64,000 nt of DNA from Pseudomonas fluorescens (GCF_004683905.1 NZ_CP038438.1:2914001-2978000), one strand, 5' to 3'. Shown: positions 31,003 through 39,373, numbered from the stretch's first letter. Numbers and translations: made by a program. The notes: generated by a model not told the origin, from the letters alone.

Positions 31003-31530
31003 ATGACGATCGGCATTGTCGGCGGCTGGGAGAGCAAGGCAGGGGTGCTGGTTCGCAATACAGGCGCGAAGAAGGAGGTCAAGCAAAGCCTCAAGGTGCA
31101 GCAGATGCTCGCCAAGGTCGGCACCAATCCTAACGCGCTGAACACAGCCGAAATGGACAAGCAGGGCCTGCGCAAGAACATCAAGGGGTTCGATCCGGCG
31201 AATGTCTCGGTCAAGCAACTGAGCAATCTGAGTGTTTTTCTGCGTGAACGCGGGCTGATTTCCGACATCACCTCCTTTACATTGCTCAATGCCGGCGACA
31301 AGTTCGACCGTTTCGGCGTGACCAAAGACCCTGATGCAAAATTCAATGCGCTGGAGTATTTCGCCACCCAGCTCGACGCCATTCAGAACAATGGCCTCAA
31401 TGGCAATGCCTACGGCAAGAACCTGATCCCCGAATACAAAAAGGCGATCTACGTGCTGCAGAACCTGAAAACCTACGGTGAAGGCAACGCGGCGAAACCT
31501 GTCGATCAAGGCGTCAAGTCCAAGGCCTGA
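31003..31530 (+). CDS. Conserved-looking small protein of unknown function
   Basis: 175 residues, no signal peptide and no membrane segment. Mostly helical and basic, opening TIGIVGGWESKAGVLVRN and continuing with VKQSLKVQQMLAKVG. FDPANVSVKQLSNLSVFLRE and LISDITSFTLLNAGDKFDRF look like ordered helices. I do not recognise the family. The ATG at 31003 has GGGAG nine bases upstream; the frame is open further back without a start of comparable quality. It is a single-gene unit closed by a perfect intrinsic terminator. It is divergent from the chemoreceptor and convergent with the LuxC/LuxE-type operon. Confidence 0.7.
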   Translation: MTIGIVGGWESKAGVLVRNTGAKKEVKQSLKVQQMLAKVGTNPNALNTAEMDKQGLRKNIKGFDPANVSVKQLSNLSVFLRERGLISDITSFTLLNAGDKFDRFGVTKDPDAKFNALEYFATQLDAIQNNGLNGNAYGKNLIPEYKKAIYVLQNLKTYGEGNAAKPVDQGVKSKA

Positions 31531-31542
31531 GCCGGTCACCCA

Positions 31543-31580
31543 CGGCCCACCCATTGATTGGGTGGGCCGTTTTCGTTTTT
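31543..31580 (+). terminator. Intrinsic terminator of the orphan gene
   Basis: A perfect 11-bp stem CGGCCCACCCA / TGGGTGGGCCG with a five-base loop is followed by TTTTCGTTTTT. It lies 12 bases after the stop of the upstream gene. Confidence 0.9.
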
Positions 31581-32502
31581 AGTCCTGATACCTTTCGCCG
31601 GCCTGCTGCGCCTGATCCTGCAGATGCTGCATATGTGGACAGTGCAGGCTCAGCGTGGAGGCCTGGTAGCCACGATGAAACAGGGCCAGCCAGCCGTCGC
31701 TGTGGTCATCGGGGACAATCCCGGTGAAAGCGAAACCGGCATCGGCCAGTTTGCGCAGCGCGCTGGAAAACCCTTGGGCGAGTCTGAGTCTGATCGAAAT
31801 CAGCCAGTGCGCCGGCAGTTGTCCCAATTGCTCGAGCAGGTTGTCATCGAGGGCCTTGAGCAGCAGGTCGTAGCGCCCGGATACGTGATCGAAGCGGATC
31901 TTCGGGCCTTTCCATGGCACGGTATGGTCGGTGGTACCAAACACCGCCTCCAGACGCGACATCAGCTCGCGGCAATCCTGCGGCCAGGCGAGTGCCGGCA
32001 GCGGGCGCCGATGACCGTCGATGCTGCAGTGACCCACAACAATCGTCTCCCGCCCGGTTCCACCGAACGGCGAAGGCGCGTAATCGGGCAACAGACCACA
32101 GCTGTGAAACCCCAGGCCGGCGGCCATGCGCTGCGTATACGGGTGATGCGTGACCTGCTTGATCGTCACGCCTCGGCAATCCAGCGCCTGGGCATGAATC
32201 AGCAACTGCTGGCCCAACTGGGTGGCGATGTTTTGCCCGCGAGTGTCCGGGTGCACCACGGTCAGTGCCAGCTCCGCCAGTGCGGTTCGGCCAGATTGGC
32301 GAAACAACGTGGCATGCCCGCAGATATGCTCGTTTACCACCGCCACCAGCGAGTGCCAGCGACCGACACTGTGGTTCTGGCTGATCATCCAGGGCAAATA
32401 CACGTGGGGTTGAGGATAATGAACGCCGTAGATTTCTTCGAACAGGCGGCTGACTGCCGGCGCATCGGCGACGCGATAGCGGCGGATGGTTGTCGTGTCC
32501 AT
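31579..32502 (-). CDS. GNAT-family N-acetyltransferase in the LuxC/LuxE-type operon
   Basis: About 307 residues. The N-terminal half is a GNAT domain: TIRRYRVADAPAVSRLFEEI, LAELALTVVHPDTRGQNIAT (the acetyl-CoA-binding R/Q-x-x-G/N region) and AAGLGFHSCGL. The C-terminal half (LISIRLRLAQGFSSALRKLA) looks like a second, degenerate GNAT-like unit. The start overlaps the stop of the PaaK-like gene: either GTG at 32505 or ATG at 32502, the latter with AGGGG at a better distance. Last gene of the operon. An acyl transfer to an amine or hydroxyl of the pathway product is a reasonable inference. Confidence 0.8.
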   Translation of the reverse strand: MDTTTIRRYRVADAPAVSRLFEEIYGVHYPQPHVYLPWMISQNHSVGRWHSLVAVVNEHICGHATLFRQSGRTALAELALTVVHPDTRGQNIATQLGQQLLIHAQALDCRGVTIKQVTHHPYTQRMAAGLGFHSCGLLPDYAPSPFGGTGRETIVVGHCSIDGHRRPLPALAWPQDCRELMSRLEAVFGTTDHTVPWKGPKIRFDHVSGRYDLLLKALDDNLLEQLGQLPAHWLISIRLRLAQGFSSALRKLADAGFAFTGIVPDDHSDGWLALFHRGYQASTLSLHCPHMQHLQDQAQQAGERYQD

Positions 32503-33791
32503 CACGCTTGCCCCTGCTGCGGATGGTCATAAAGCCGTCGATCCACGACCCGCTGATGTTTGCCGGAGCGTGGATGACAGGTCAGTTCATCGTTCGCACA
32601 GGCGATCACGTTCAGCTCCAGCAATTGATCGGACTGCAGTTTCTCGATCAGCGGGTATTGGTTGATCAGCGCACGGCGCAGGGTTGAGCTTGCCTGGCTG
32701 ATGTCAGCCGTTCGCGTGCAGGGTACCCACTTGAGGCTCAGCAGATCTTTGCTTGCTCGCTGTTCGATGAGCAGTTGCCAGCCATCGCTGGCGGCGATCT
32801 TGCGCACCAGCTCGCCGATGTCACCGGTATCCAGACTCAACACGCTCACCCGCACGCGCTGGCTGTTCATGCTGCGGCCCATCAGGGCGAACTTGCGCAT
32901 CGGCGTCCCCGCCGGTTCACGCCAGCAGGCGAGGTCGCCGACCGGATAGCGGATCACCGGCATCAGGCGCCGGGTGAGATTGGTCAGGACCAGCCTGCCG
33001 TTACGGTTGCACTCTTCGATGACGGCACCGCTCACCTCATCGATGATCTCCAGCACGCTGTGCCGCTCCAGCATCCGGTGTTCGCCCAGGGCGCAATCGC
33101 GGGTGCTGACGCCGATCAGTCCGGCATCGACACTGGCGTAGCCGATAGAGGCAATGCGTGCGTTCGGGAACACCCGCTGGAGCGTTTGCAGCTGGGCGGC
33201 GAACAGGCTCTCGCCGCCGTAGAGCAGGGTTTCGACGCCCTCCAGGATCCGTGACTGGCGCTCAAGCCAGGCGGCGAATTTGAGCATTTGCGCCGGCAGA
33301 CCGGCCAGCACATTGATCCGGTACGCAACGATCGACTCGGCCAGTACGGCGCTGTCGACGGCCCCGGTGAAGGGAAACTCGCTGACGGGGGTCTGGACAT
33401 GGGCCAGCGCGTCGTGAAGAAAAATGAAGCTGGCATACAGGTCGCCGACGAAGAACAGATTGGCGACCCGGTCGCCGGGGTTCAGTTGCGCCGTGAGGTG
33501 GCTGCCGAAATCGCGTACCAGGGTTTGCCATTCTGCGCGGGTGAACAGCGAGAGTTTTCCTGAGCCGGTGGTGCCCCCGGTCTTGAAGACCATCGCGTCT
33601 TCCAGCGGGCCTGACAACACTGGCCATTGGTGCGGATGCTGACTGTCACGCCAGTATTGTTCAGGGTCGATCAGGGGGAGTTCAGTCAAAGCGCTGATGG
33701 GTGCCGCGACATCTTTGAAGTGTTCGCGGCAATAGGCCGAATGTTGGCGGGTGTAACCGAGCAAATTGTTCAATTCAACGATCGTGTTCAT
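32502..33791 (-). CDS. PaaK/LuxE-like adenylate-forming enzyme
   Basis: About 429 residues of the phenylacetate-CoA ligase / LuxE branch of the ANL superfamily. Seen: the phosphate-binding loop VFKTGGTTGSGKLSLF (residues 69-84), LFFVGDLYASFIFLHDAL, LAGLPAQMLKFAAWLE, LLYGGESLF, ASIGYASVDAGLIGV and the RYPVGDLACW/MGR hinge region. It lacks the CxCG motif found in the other two activating proteins of this operon, so it may act differently, for example as a transferase or with a different acceptor. The ATG at 33791 has only a weak ribosome binding site; a TTG at 33857 has none. It lies 49 bp after the LuxC fusion gene. Confidence 0.8.
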   Translation of the reverse strand: MNTIVELNNLLGYTRQHSAYCREHFKDVAAPISALTELPLIDPEQYWRDSQHPHQWPVLSGPLEDAMVFKTGGTTGSGKLSLFTRAEWQTLVRDFGSHLTAQLNPGDRVANLFFVGDLYASFIFLHDALAHVQTPVSEFPFTGAVDSAVLAESIVAYRINVLAGLPAQMLKFAAWLERQSRILEGVETLLYGGESLFAAQLQTLQRVFPNARIASIGYASVDAGLIGVSTRDCALGEHRMLERHSVLEIIDEVSGAVIEECNRNGRLVLTNLTRRLMPVIRYPVGDLACWREPAGTPMRKFALMGRSMNSQRVRVSVLSLDTGDIGELVRKIAASDGWQLLIEQRASKDLLSLKWVPCTRTADISQASSTLRRALINQYPLIEKLQSDQLLELNVIACANDELTCHPRSGKHQRVVDRRLYDHPQQGQA

Positions 33792-33840
33792 GATTTTTTC
33801 TTGTATGAAGTGGCGATGGGCCGCGTGCAGATAGCTGCTG

Positions 33841-36243
33841 TCAGCGGCGCGTATCAATCAATAGGGGCGTCTTGCCGCTGTGCCGGTTTCGGGCGAACTG
33901 CTCGACGGCACACTGCTCGACGTCGAGCGTGAGCAAACCGGTCTGCACCAGCGTGATCAGCGTCGAATAATTCTGCAGCTGTCGATGGGCCTCGGCCGGC
34001 TCCAGAGGGCAGTGCAGGCGCATGCGTTCCAGGCCGTCAGGGCCGTGGTCGAGGACCAGTTGAAACGGCACCTGAAGGTGCTGCTCCAGGATCGCCAGCG
34101 AAATGAAATCGGTGCCGATGCGCAGCAGGTTGCCGTGGCGTTGCAGCAGTTCGAAGCGCGGCGAAGTCAGACCGCAGGCACACGGGCCGGGTAACCAGCG
34201 TCCGCTGTCGCCAATGTCATAGCGCTGCACGGACTGACCCTGACGCTCGCGGGAGGTCACCAGCAGACGACCGGATTCGCCGTCACCGACCGGCACGTCA
34301 TGCTCGAAATCGACAATTTCCAGGTGCTGGATGTCGCTCATCAGATGGAAAACGCCATCTGCCGTGGCCCGGCAGGCATGGCCCAGGGGGCCGGCATCAA
34401 CGCTGCCGTAAATCGCCGAGCGGATCAGGCTGACGCCGCAACTTTGCAAGAGCTCGCGGGTTTGCTCACTCAGGTGTTCGCCACCGAGAAAGACCTTGGC
34501 GACGCCACCATAGCGCCGCAGTATTTGTTGTTCGTTGATAAACAACCGGTGCAGGGTGCCGGGCATGCCGATCAGCACGGTGATCCGTTGAGCCTCGATC
34601 ATCTGCGCGATCTCGTGGTAATCGTCGTCCGCCGGTGCGCCCATCGGCCAGTGTCGGGCCTGCAGTTGTTCCAGCACTTTGGCAAAACTGGAAAAGCCGC
34701 CGTACAGCCCGCCGCTGAAAAACAGGTTCATGACCCTGTCCTGGGCCGGGTCCATTCCGGCTGCGAGCAAGCCATCGGCGACCGCCTGCATCTGGCGCTG
34801 GAAGTCGTGGTAACTGAAGCCGGAAAGCACGGGTGCGCCACTGCTGCCGCCGGAGCGAAAGAACAGCTGCGCCGCTGAATCCGGCGGCTGGCGGACGAAC
34901 TGTCCCTTGTCCATGATCGCCAGTCCGGTCAGTGGTGGTGGGGCAGGCAGCTGATCAAGCGTGGAATGGCCGGTCAGCACGTTCGTCGGCAGACTGACCG
35001 ATACGCGTCGACTCAGGCGCTGCAGCGCATAAACACCGTCGTGGGGTTCGCCGGCGTAGCCATCGTGAATAGTCTCGATCGGGGTAATGCGCGTCACACC
35101 GGCGGCAATCAGCGTTTGCGCCAGTTCAGCGATCTGCGCCTCGGGGCACAGCAAGGCGCAGCTCTGCAGCACGTTGCGCCAGGGCAGCAACGTGGCGCTG
35201 AGCCGCTCGCGGGGCATTGGTTTGAGCAACAGGCTGCGAAACAGCGCAGAAGGTTCGAGCTGGCGATCATGGCTCCAGATCACCCGCCAGCCCGGGGCAC
35301 TCCAGACCCGGCCGGTCTGCCCGGCAAAACTCTGGGCCAGCCGGGCCATTGTCGTGCAGGTGGTGATTTGCGAAGCCTCTTCAAGCGTCGGTGCAAGGGC
35401 AGGCCATTGACCAGCACGGCGCTCGAACGCGGCGGCCAGTTGTGCCCCGATTTCGTTCAGTACGCGCGCGTCGTCGCTGTCCACCAACAACCATTGCGGG
35501 CTGGAGCAGGCTTGCTGATCGAGGCGGCAGACTTCATCGACAATCGCATCGAGGACGGCGGGCGATGCGGCGTCCGGGGTCAGGTAGGCGAAGCTGATGC
35601 GGTGCCCCCAGTCGATCCAGCGACAGCCTGGCGGGATCTGCTGGCGGATGGCTTGCAGCGCGGTTTCACCACCCCACGCCGCGACACCGTTGGCGTGCCT
35701 GCACAACTGACCGATCTGTTCGGTGCGGGTCGGCAGCACCGCCACGTAACCATTGAGTTGTCCGCTCGGGTCGCATGCAACCAACGCCTGAAGCAGGCGC
35801 GCGGTGAAGCCAGCGTCACTGCTGCTGGGGCGCAGCCAGTTGACGTTGCCGCTCAGCAGACTCTCGATCACCGCACAGAACGCCAGCAGCGGCGCGTTGG
35901 CCGGAGTGATATGCACCACCAGGCCCAGCGGAGTCCAGCGCTCGAAGCGTGACTGTCGATAGTCGATACGGCGCAGAGATTCCGGGCGCAAGCCCAGTTC
36001 ACGATCCAGCTTGGCTTGCAGGGCGGCAGGCTGGCAGAAATCGATCAGTGCCTCGCGCTGACCGGGAGCCAGTGGCAGTTCCGTTTCTTCTTGTTGCAGA
36101 CGTTCGGCGAAGGCCTGGGCAGTGGCAAGCAGTGTGCTGGTTTGCAGTGGAATCTGCAGCCTTCGTGGCAACTCCAGCTGAAGTTGGTGCAAGGCGCTGT
36201 CGAGGCTGCACTCGGTGTGCAACTGACCGTTGATCAGGTACAT
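33841..36243 (-). CDS. LuxC acyl-CoA/acyl-protein reductase fused to a PaaK/LuxE-type adenylation domain
   Basis: An 800-residue two-domain protein. Residues about 1-430 are LuxC-like: HITPANAP (111-118), WGGETALQAIRQQIP, and the active-site Cys in DQQACSSPQ (C246), matching the Cys that carries the acyl group in LuxC. Residues about 440-800 are a PaaK/LuxE-type activating domain: FFRSGGSSGAPVLSG (462-475), LFFSGGLYGGFSSFAKVLEQ, FLGGEHLSEQT, SAIYGSVDAGPLG and PCACGLTSPRFELL (C688/C690). In bioluminescence LuxE and LuxC are separate subunits; here reductase and activating domain are joined. Predicted reaction: ATP-dependent acyl activation, transfer to Cys and NADPH reduction to aldehyde. The ATG at 36243 has GGGGAGG eight bases upstream and starts one base after the luxE-like stop. 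Confidence 0.85.
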   Translation of the reverse strand: MYLINGQLHTECSLDSALHQLQLELPRRLQIPLQTSTLLATAQAFAERLQQEETELPLAPGQREALIDFCQPAALQAKLDRELGLRPESLRRIDYRQSRFERWTPLGLVVHITPANAPLLAFCAVIESLLSGNVNWLRPSSSDAGFTARLLQALVACDPSGQLNGYVAVLPTRTEQIGQLCRHANGVAAWGGETALQAIRQQIPPGCRWIDWGHRISFAYLTPDAASPAVLDAIVDEVCRLDQQACSSPQWLLVDSDDARVLNEIGAQLAAAFERRAGQWPALAPTLEEASQITTCTTMARLAQSFAGQTGRVWSAPGWRVIWSHDRQLEPSALFRSLLLKPMPRERLSATLLPWRNVLQSCALLCPEAQIAELAQTLIAAGVTRITPIETIHDGYAGEPHDGVYALQRLSRRVSVSLPTNVLTGHSTLDQLPAPPPLTGLAIMDKGQFVRQPPDSAAQLFFRSGGSSGAPVLSGFSYHDFQRQMQAVADGLLAAGMDPAQDRVMNLFFSGGLYGGFSSFAKVLEQLQARHWPMGAPADDDYHEIAQMIEAQRITVLIGMPGTLHRLFINEQQILRRYGGVAKVFLGGEHLSEQTRELLQSCGVSLIRSAIYGSVDAGPLGHACRATADGVFHLMSDIQHLEIVDFEHDVPVGDGESGRLLVTSRERQGQSVQRYDIGDSGRWLPGPCACGLTSPRFELLQRHGNLLRIGTDFISLAILEQHLQVPFQLVLDHGPDGLERMRLHCPLEPAEAHRQLQNYSTLITLVQTGLLTLDVEQCAVEQFARNRHSGKTPLLIDTRR

Positions 36244-36244
36244 A

Positions 36245-37375
36245 TCAGTGCCTCCCCAGCAGTTCGGACGCGGCCATGGCACAGCTCCTCGCGGCCGTGG
36301 TGCCGGCGCGGCCATGCAACTGGAACCAGTCGCTGGTCAGGCCGCAGGCACAACGGGTGCCCGGATGCAGCGTGGCCAGATCGCTCATGACCACGGCATG
36401 GGCCGGGCTTGAGGAAATGTAGGGTGAGACCAGGTTCAGCAGGCCGCGCTGGCCATAGGGCAGCACCGAAAAATCCACCGGGCTGCGTACATACACTTTC
36501 GCGTAGACCGGTACATGAAAGTGATGGTGGGCACATTCGACGTAAGGCACCGCGTGTTCGACGGCGCCGTAACCGTCGCGACAGTCTTGGGTAGCGATGC
36601 CCAGTTGTTGCTGGATCCGTGCATATAAGGCTTGTCTGGGGACTTCTTCGGCGGCGCGGGTTTTCCAGCCGCCGCCGAAAAATGCCAATGATCCGGCCGG
36701 CAGTTGCAGGTCCGCCACGCCGGTGGCGCGCATGCGTTGCAGGGTTTCCCAGAGAAAGGCGGGAAAGCCGAAGATGCGCACCGGCAGACCTTCTTCGGCA
36801 AAGGCCTGCAAGGCGCTGATCACGCCGAACAGATCAAACTGGTGGCCGTCACCATTGCGACGCAGGGCGTAAACCACCCGATTGGCGGGAGCAAAACCGC
36901 ACAGGAATTGATCGGTGAAGGATGTGCCCAAGGTGTTTTTCTGCTCCGGCTCATAGCCGAGCAACAGGTAGTTGCACGGGGCATGCGGGGCAATCCAGCC
37001 ATATTGGGCGAAAATCCGTTCGACCATGTACTGCGCGGCGCCGAGGCTGCGCGCGTCGTAGCGCATGCGGCTCTTCTGCCCGCTGGTGCCGGAGGAAGTC
37101 AGTTCCAGGGCGTCTTCGCCCGTCGGACTGAGCAGCATCTGTTGCTTGAAGAAACTGGCGAAAATCGGTGGCAATTGCGACCAGTCGTCGAGCTCGTCCA
37201 GGTCATCGACAGCGATTGCATGGGCGTTCAACCAGTGGCCATAACCGGGCGTGTGGTGAGCGTGAAACCGGGTGATTTCGCGCATGGCCATATTGAACAG
37301 CCCTTTGGGGACGGCCTCCTGGCAATAGGGCTGCGGCAATGCGCAAAGCGCATCGCTGTGGGGGAACAGAGTCAT
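36245..37375 (-). CDS. LuxE-like acyl-protein synthetase
   Basis: 376 residues of the LuxE (acyl-protein synthetase) family, which activates a fatty acid with ATP and passes it to LuxC. Seen: the ATP-binding motif LELTSSGTSGQKSRMRYD (90-107), LLLGYEPEQKNTLGTSFTDQ, LRRNGDGHQFDL, FGFPAFLWETLQRM, FFGGGWKT, DGYGAVEHAVPYVEC, and near the C-terminus RCACGLTSDWFQLHGR. The ATG overlaps the MFS stop (ATGA) and has AAGGAT at seven bases. No luciferase genes (luxAB) are in the window, so the role is not luminescence. Confidence 0.87.
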   Translation of the reverse strand: MTLFPHSDALCALPQPYCQEAVPKGLFNMAMREITRFHAHHTPGYGHWLNAHAIAVDDLDELDDWSQLPPIFASFFKQQMLLSPTGEDALELTSSGTSGQKSRMRYDARSLGAAQYMVERIFAQYGWIAPHAPCNYLLLGYEPEQKNTLGTSFTDQFLCGFAPANRVVYALRRNGDGHQFDLFGVISALQAFAEEGLPVRIFGFPAFLWETLQRMRATGVADLQLPAGSLAFFGGGWKTRAAEEVPRQALYARIQQQLGIATQDCRDGYGAVEHAVPYVECAHHHFHVPVYAKVYVRSPVDFSVLPYGQRGLLNLVSPYISSSPAHAVVMSDLATLHPGTRCACGLTSDWFQLHGRAGTTAARSCAMAASELLGRH

Positions 37376-38628
37376 CGAATATCCTTATTGATGTGTGGTG
37401 GGCGCGGCGGGTGCCGCAGAAGGCGGTAGAGCAGGGGCAGGCACAGCAGGCCGCCGAGGCCGGCGAGCAGGGAAAAGGATTGCAGGTTCGAGCCACCGCC
37501 GATGATGGCGATGAGCGAGCCGCCGCTGCCCATCACGGCAATCGACAGCATGCCGATCATGGCCGAGACCAGCCCCTTGCCCGCATCGCTGGAGAACAGC
37601 GCGAGGCGGTACAGCGCGGCGTTGCTCATACCAAGCCCCAGTGCATACACGGCCAGTGCGCAAACGGCCAATGGCAGCGCAGCCGAACTCAGGGCAGCAG
37701 CGATCAGCCCCAGCAGTCCGAGGCAAAACGGCCACAGGGCCAGACCGATCACCTGGGCGAGCGTGTGCCCGACGAGCAATCGATCCAGTAGTAAATTACC
37801 GAGGATCACCGCCGCAAACACCGGGATCTGCCACAGGCCATATACCAGCGCAGACAGCTCAAGGCGTTGCATGAGCAGCACCGGCGCCAGTCCGATCCAG
37901 GCAATCAGCGGCAGGCTCATCAGGCCCAGTGTCAGACTGGCGCCGATGAATCGGCGGTTGCGCAGCAGCGCGAGGTAACCCAGGCCGATCTGCCTGAGCG
38001 AAAACGCCACTGGAGCCTGTCGCTGGCCGTCACGGCGCAGGACGTCGATCGTTTCCGGCATCCAGGCAAACAGAGCGAGCCAGACAACCACACTCGTTAC
38101 CGCCAGCCCCAGAAACATCTGTCGCCAGCTCAGCCATTCCAGCAGCAGGCTGCCGAGTAAAGGGCCGAGCAGCGGCGACAGCAGCGCCACGTTGCCCAGT
38201 AATGCCATGAGGCGCACGGCATCGGCCTCGCAGAACACTTCCTGCAGGGTCGGGTAGCTGACGGCGACCACAAAGCCCAGGCCCATGCCCTGGATCAGGC
38301 GCAACGCATTAAAGGCTTCAATGCGCTGCGTTATGACTGCGGCGCTGCACGCCAGGCCGAACAGCGCACAACCGAGCAACAGCAAGCGACGCCGGCCGTA
38401 ACGGTCGGAAAGGGGGCCGATCAGCCATTGCAGGCATACGCCGCCAATCAGATACATGTTGAAGGCGTTGGCTACATGCCGGGTATCGGCGTTGAACTCG
38501 CCAGTCACCGTCAACATGGCCGGCATGATCATGTCGCTGGCCATATAGGTGAGCAGTTCAAAAGCGGTAATGGCCAGGCAGAATCCGATAATCTGCACGG
38601 GCGTCATTACGATCAAGGTTCTCTGCAT
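37372..38628 (-). CDS. MFS exporter, Bcr/CflA type
   Basis: A 418-residue inner-membrane transporter with about 12 hydrophobic segments. Seen: the first helix with ITAFELLTYMASDMIMPAML, the loop 2-3 motif LSDRYGRRRLLL, the antiporter-type region IQGMGLGFVVAVSYPTLQEV in helix 5, and charged central loop MPETIDVLRRDGQ. The family exports drugs or small metabolites by proton antiport. As the first gene of the LuxC/LuxE-type operon it probably exports the pathway product. The ATG at 38628 follows CAGGG; an ATG two codons upstream overlaps that site. Confidence 0.88.
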   Translation of the reverse strand: MQRTLIVMTPVQIIGFCLAITAFELLTYMASDMIMPAMLTVTGEFNADTRHVANAFNMYLIGGVCLQWLIGPLSDRYGRRRLLLLGCALFGLACSAAVITQRIEAFNALRLIQGMGLGFVVAVSYPTLQEVFCEADAVRLMALLGNVALLSPLLGPLLGSLLLEWLSWRQMFLGLAVTSVVVWLALFAWMPETIDVLRRDGQRQAPVAFSLRQIGLGYLALLRNRRFIGASLTLGLMSLPLIAWIGLAPVLLMQRLELSALVYGLWQIPVFAAVILGNLLLDRLLVGHTLAQVIGLALWPFCLGLLGLIAAALSSAALPLAVCALAVYALGLGMSNAALYRLALFSSDAGKGLVSAMIGMLSIAVMGSGGSLIAIIGGGSNLQSFSLLAGLGGLLCLPLLYRLLRHPPRPPHINKDIR

Positions 38629-38720
38629 AAACATCCCTGTTTCAGTAAGCGAGAAAAGTTCGCAGAGACTAGAGGCAGAGTTGTCGCGGCAGCCAATCCT
38701 TTGCTGCGACATGAAATTTC

Positions 38721-38739
38721 AAATACTTACAGCGTATTT
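38721..38739. promoter_or_regulatory. Inverted repeat upstream of the LuxC/LuxE-type operon
   Basis: AAATAC-TTACAGC-GTATTT, about 93 bp upstream of the exporter start codon, in an otherwise gene-free stretch. It may be an operator for an unlinked regulator. An adjacent GAAATTTC palindrome at 38713-38720 is also present. Confidence 0.3.
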
Positions 38740-38792
38740 ACTGACCCCCGCAGGCTGATCGAAAAGGCATTTGCGAGGCACAGGCGCGCCAA

Positions 38793-38819
38793 CAAAAATG
38801 CCCGCTGGCGGGCGGGCAT
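38793..38819 (-). terminator. Intrinsic terminator of the small lipoprotein gene
   Basis: On the minus strand ATGCCCGC-CCGCCA-GCGGGCAT is followed by TTTTG. It lies 73 bases after the stop of the small lipoprotein gene. Confidence 0.7.
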
Positions 38820-38892
38820 GGTTGGCATTGAAAAGGCTGGTGAGGTATCCCGACCGGTATTTCAGGCGCACCGGCGGGCGAACGATCCTGTT

Positions 38893-39027
38893 CTATCGAT
38901 GGTAATAACCGGGGCCTTCCTGATAACGATGGTGGCCATCATGCCAACCGCCGTGGGGGAAAATGATGCAGCCGCTCAAGGTCAGTACGGCAAGGAATGG
39001 AATCAGCCAAGTGATTCGACGGAACAT
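38893..39027 (-). CDS. Short His/Tyr-rich lipoprotein
   Basis: 44 residues: FRRITWLIPFLAVLTLSGC is a lipoprotein signal with lipobox LSGC, leaving a mature peptide of about 25 residues rich in His, Gly and Tyr (GGWHDGHHRYQEGPGYYHR). GAGG lies nine bases before the ATG at 39027; ATG at 39042 is an alternative. Terminator follows. Many pseudomonads carry comparable tiny lipoproteins with aromatic/His tails; function unknown, metal contact is conceivable. Confidence 0.65.
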   Translation of the reverse strand: MFRRITWLIPFLAVLTLSGCIIFPHGGWHDGHHRYQEGPGYYHR

Positions 39028-39184
39028 TTCAAAGATCCTCATGGTTACGCCGTCATGAAGCCAAAACTCTTCATCGGCTGTAACATGAGACCGCGTTCGG
39101 CCAAGCCCATCCCCGCAACACGGTATGTGCATGGCATGCAACCGGATACAAACCGGATACATTTGAAAGTTTCAGGAACCTGCA

Positions 39185-39373
39185 ATGACCCAGAAGCAAC
39201 GTTTGAAATACTCGATCCTGATCGCCCTGTCGGTGCTGGCGATCATGCTCGGCCTGTCCTGGCTGCAAAATGCCGGGATGATCAGTCAGAAGATGTTCCA
39301 GTACATCGCCATGGGTGTAGCGGTGGTCGTGGTGGTGATCAACGGGGTGATGCGCCGCAAGGTCAAGCCCTGA
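39185..39373 (+). CDS. Small two-helix membrane protein
   Basis: 62 residues. Two hydrophobic helices (SILIALSVLAIMLGLSWL and YIAMGVAVVVVVINGVM) joined by a short polar loop, with basic residues at the C-terminus. AGGAA lies about seven bases before the ATG. No family recognised. Confidence 0.65.
   Translation: MTQKQRLKYSILIALSVLAIMLGLSWLQNAGMISQKMFQYIAMGVAVVVVVINGVMRRKVKP

Noticed and set aside
31579-38628. Bioluminescence operon
   Set aside because: LuxC and LuxE relatives are present but no luxA, luxB, luxD or luxG; luminescence is not supported.
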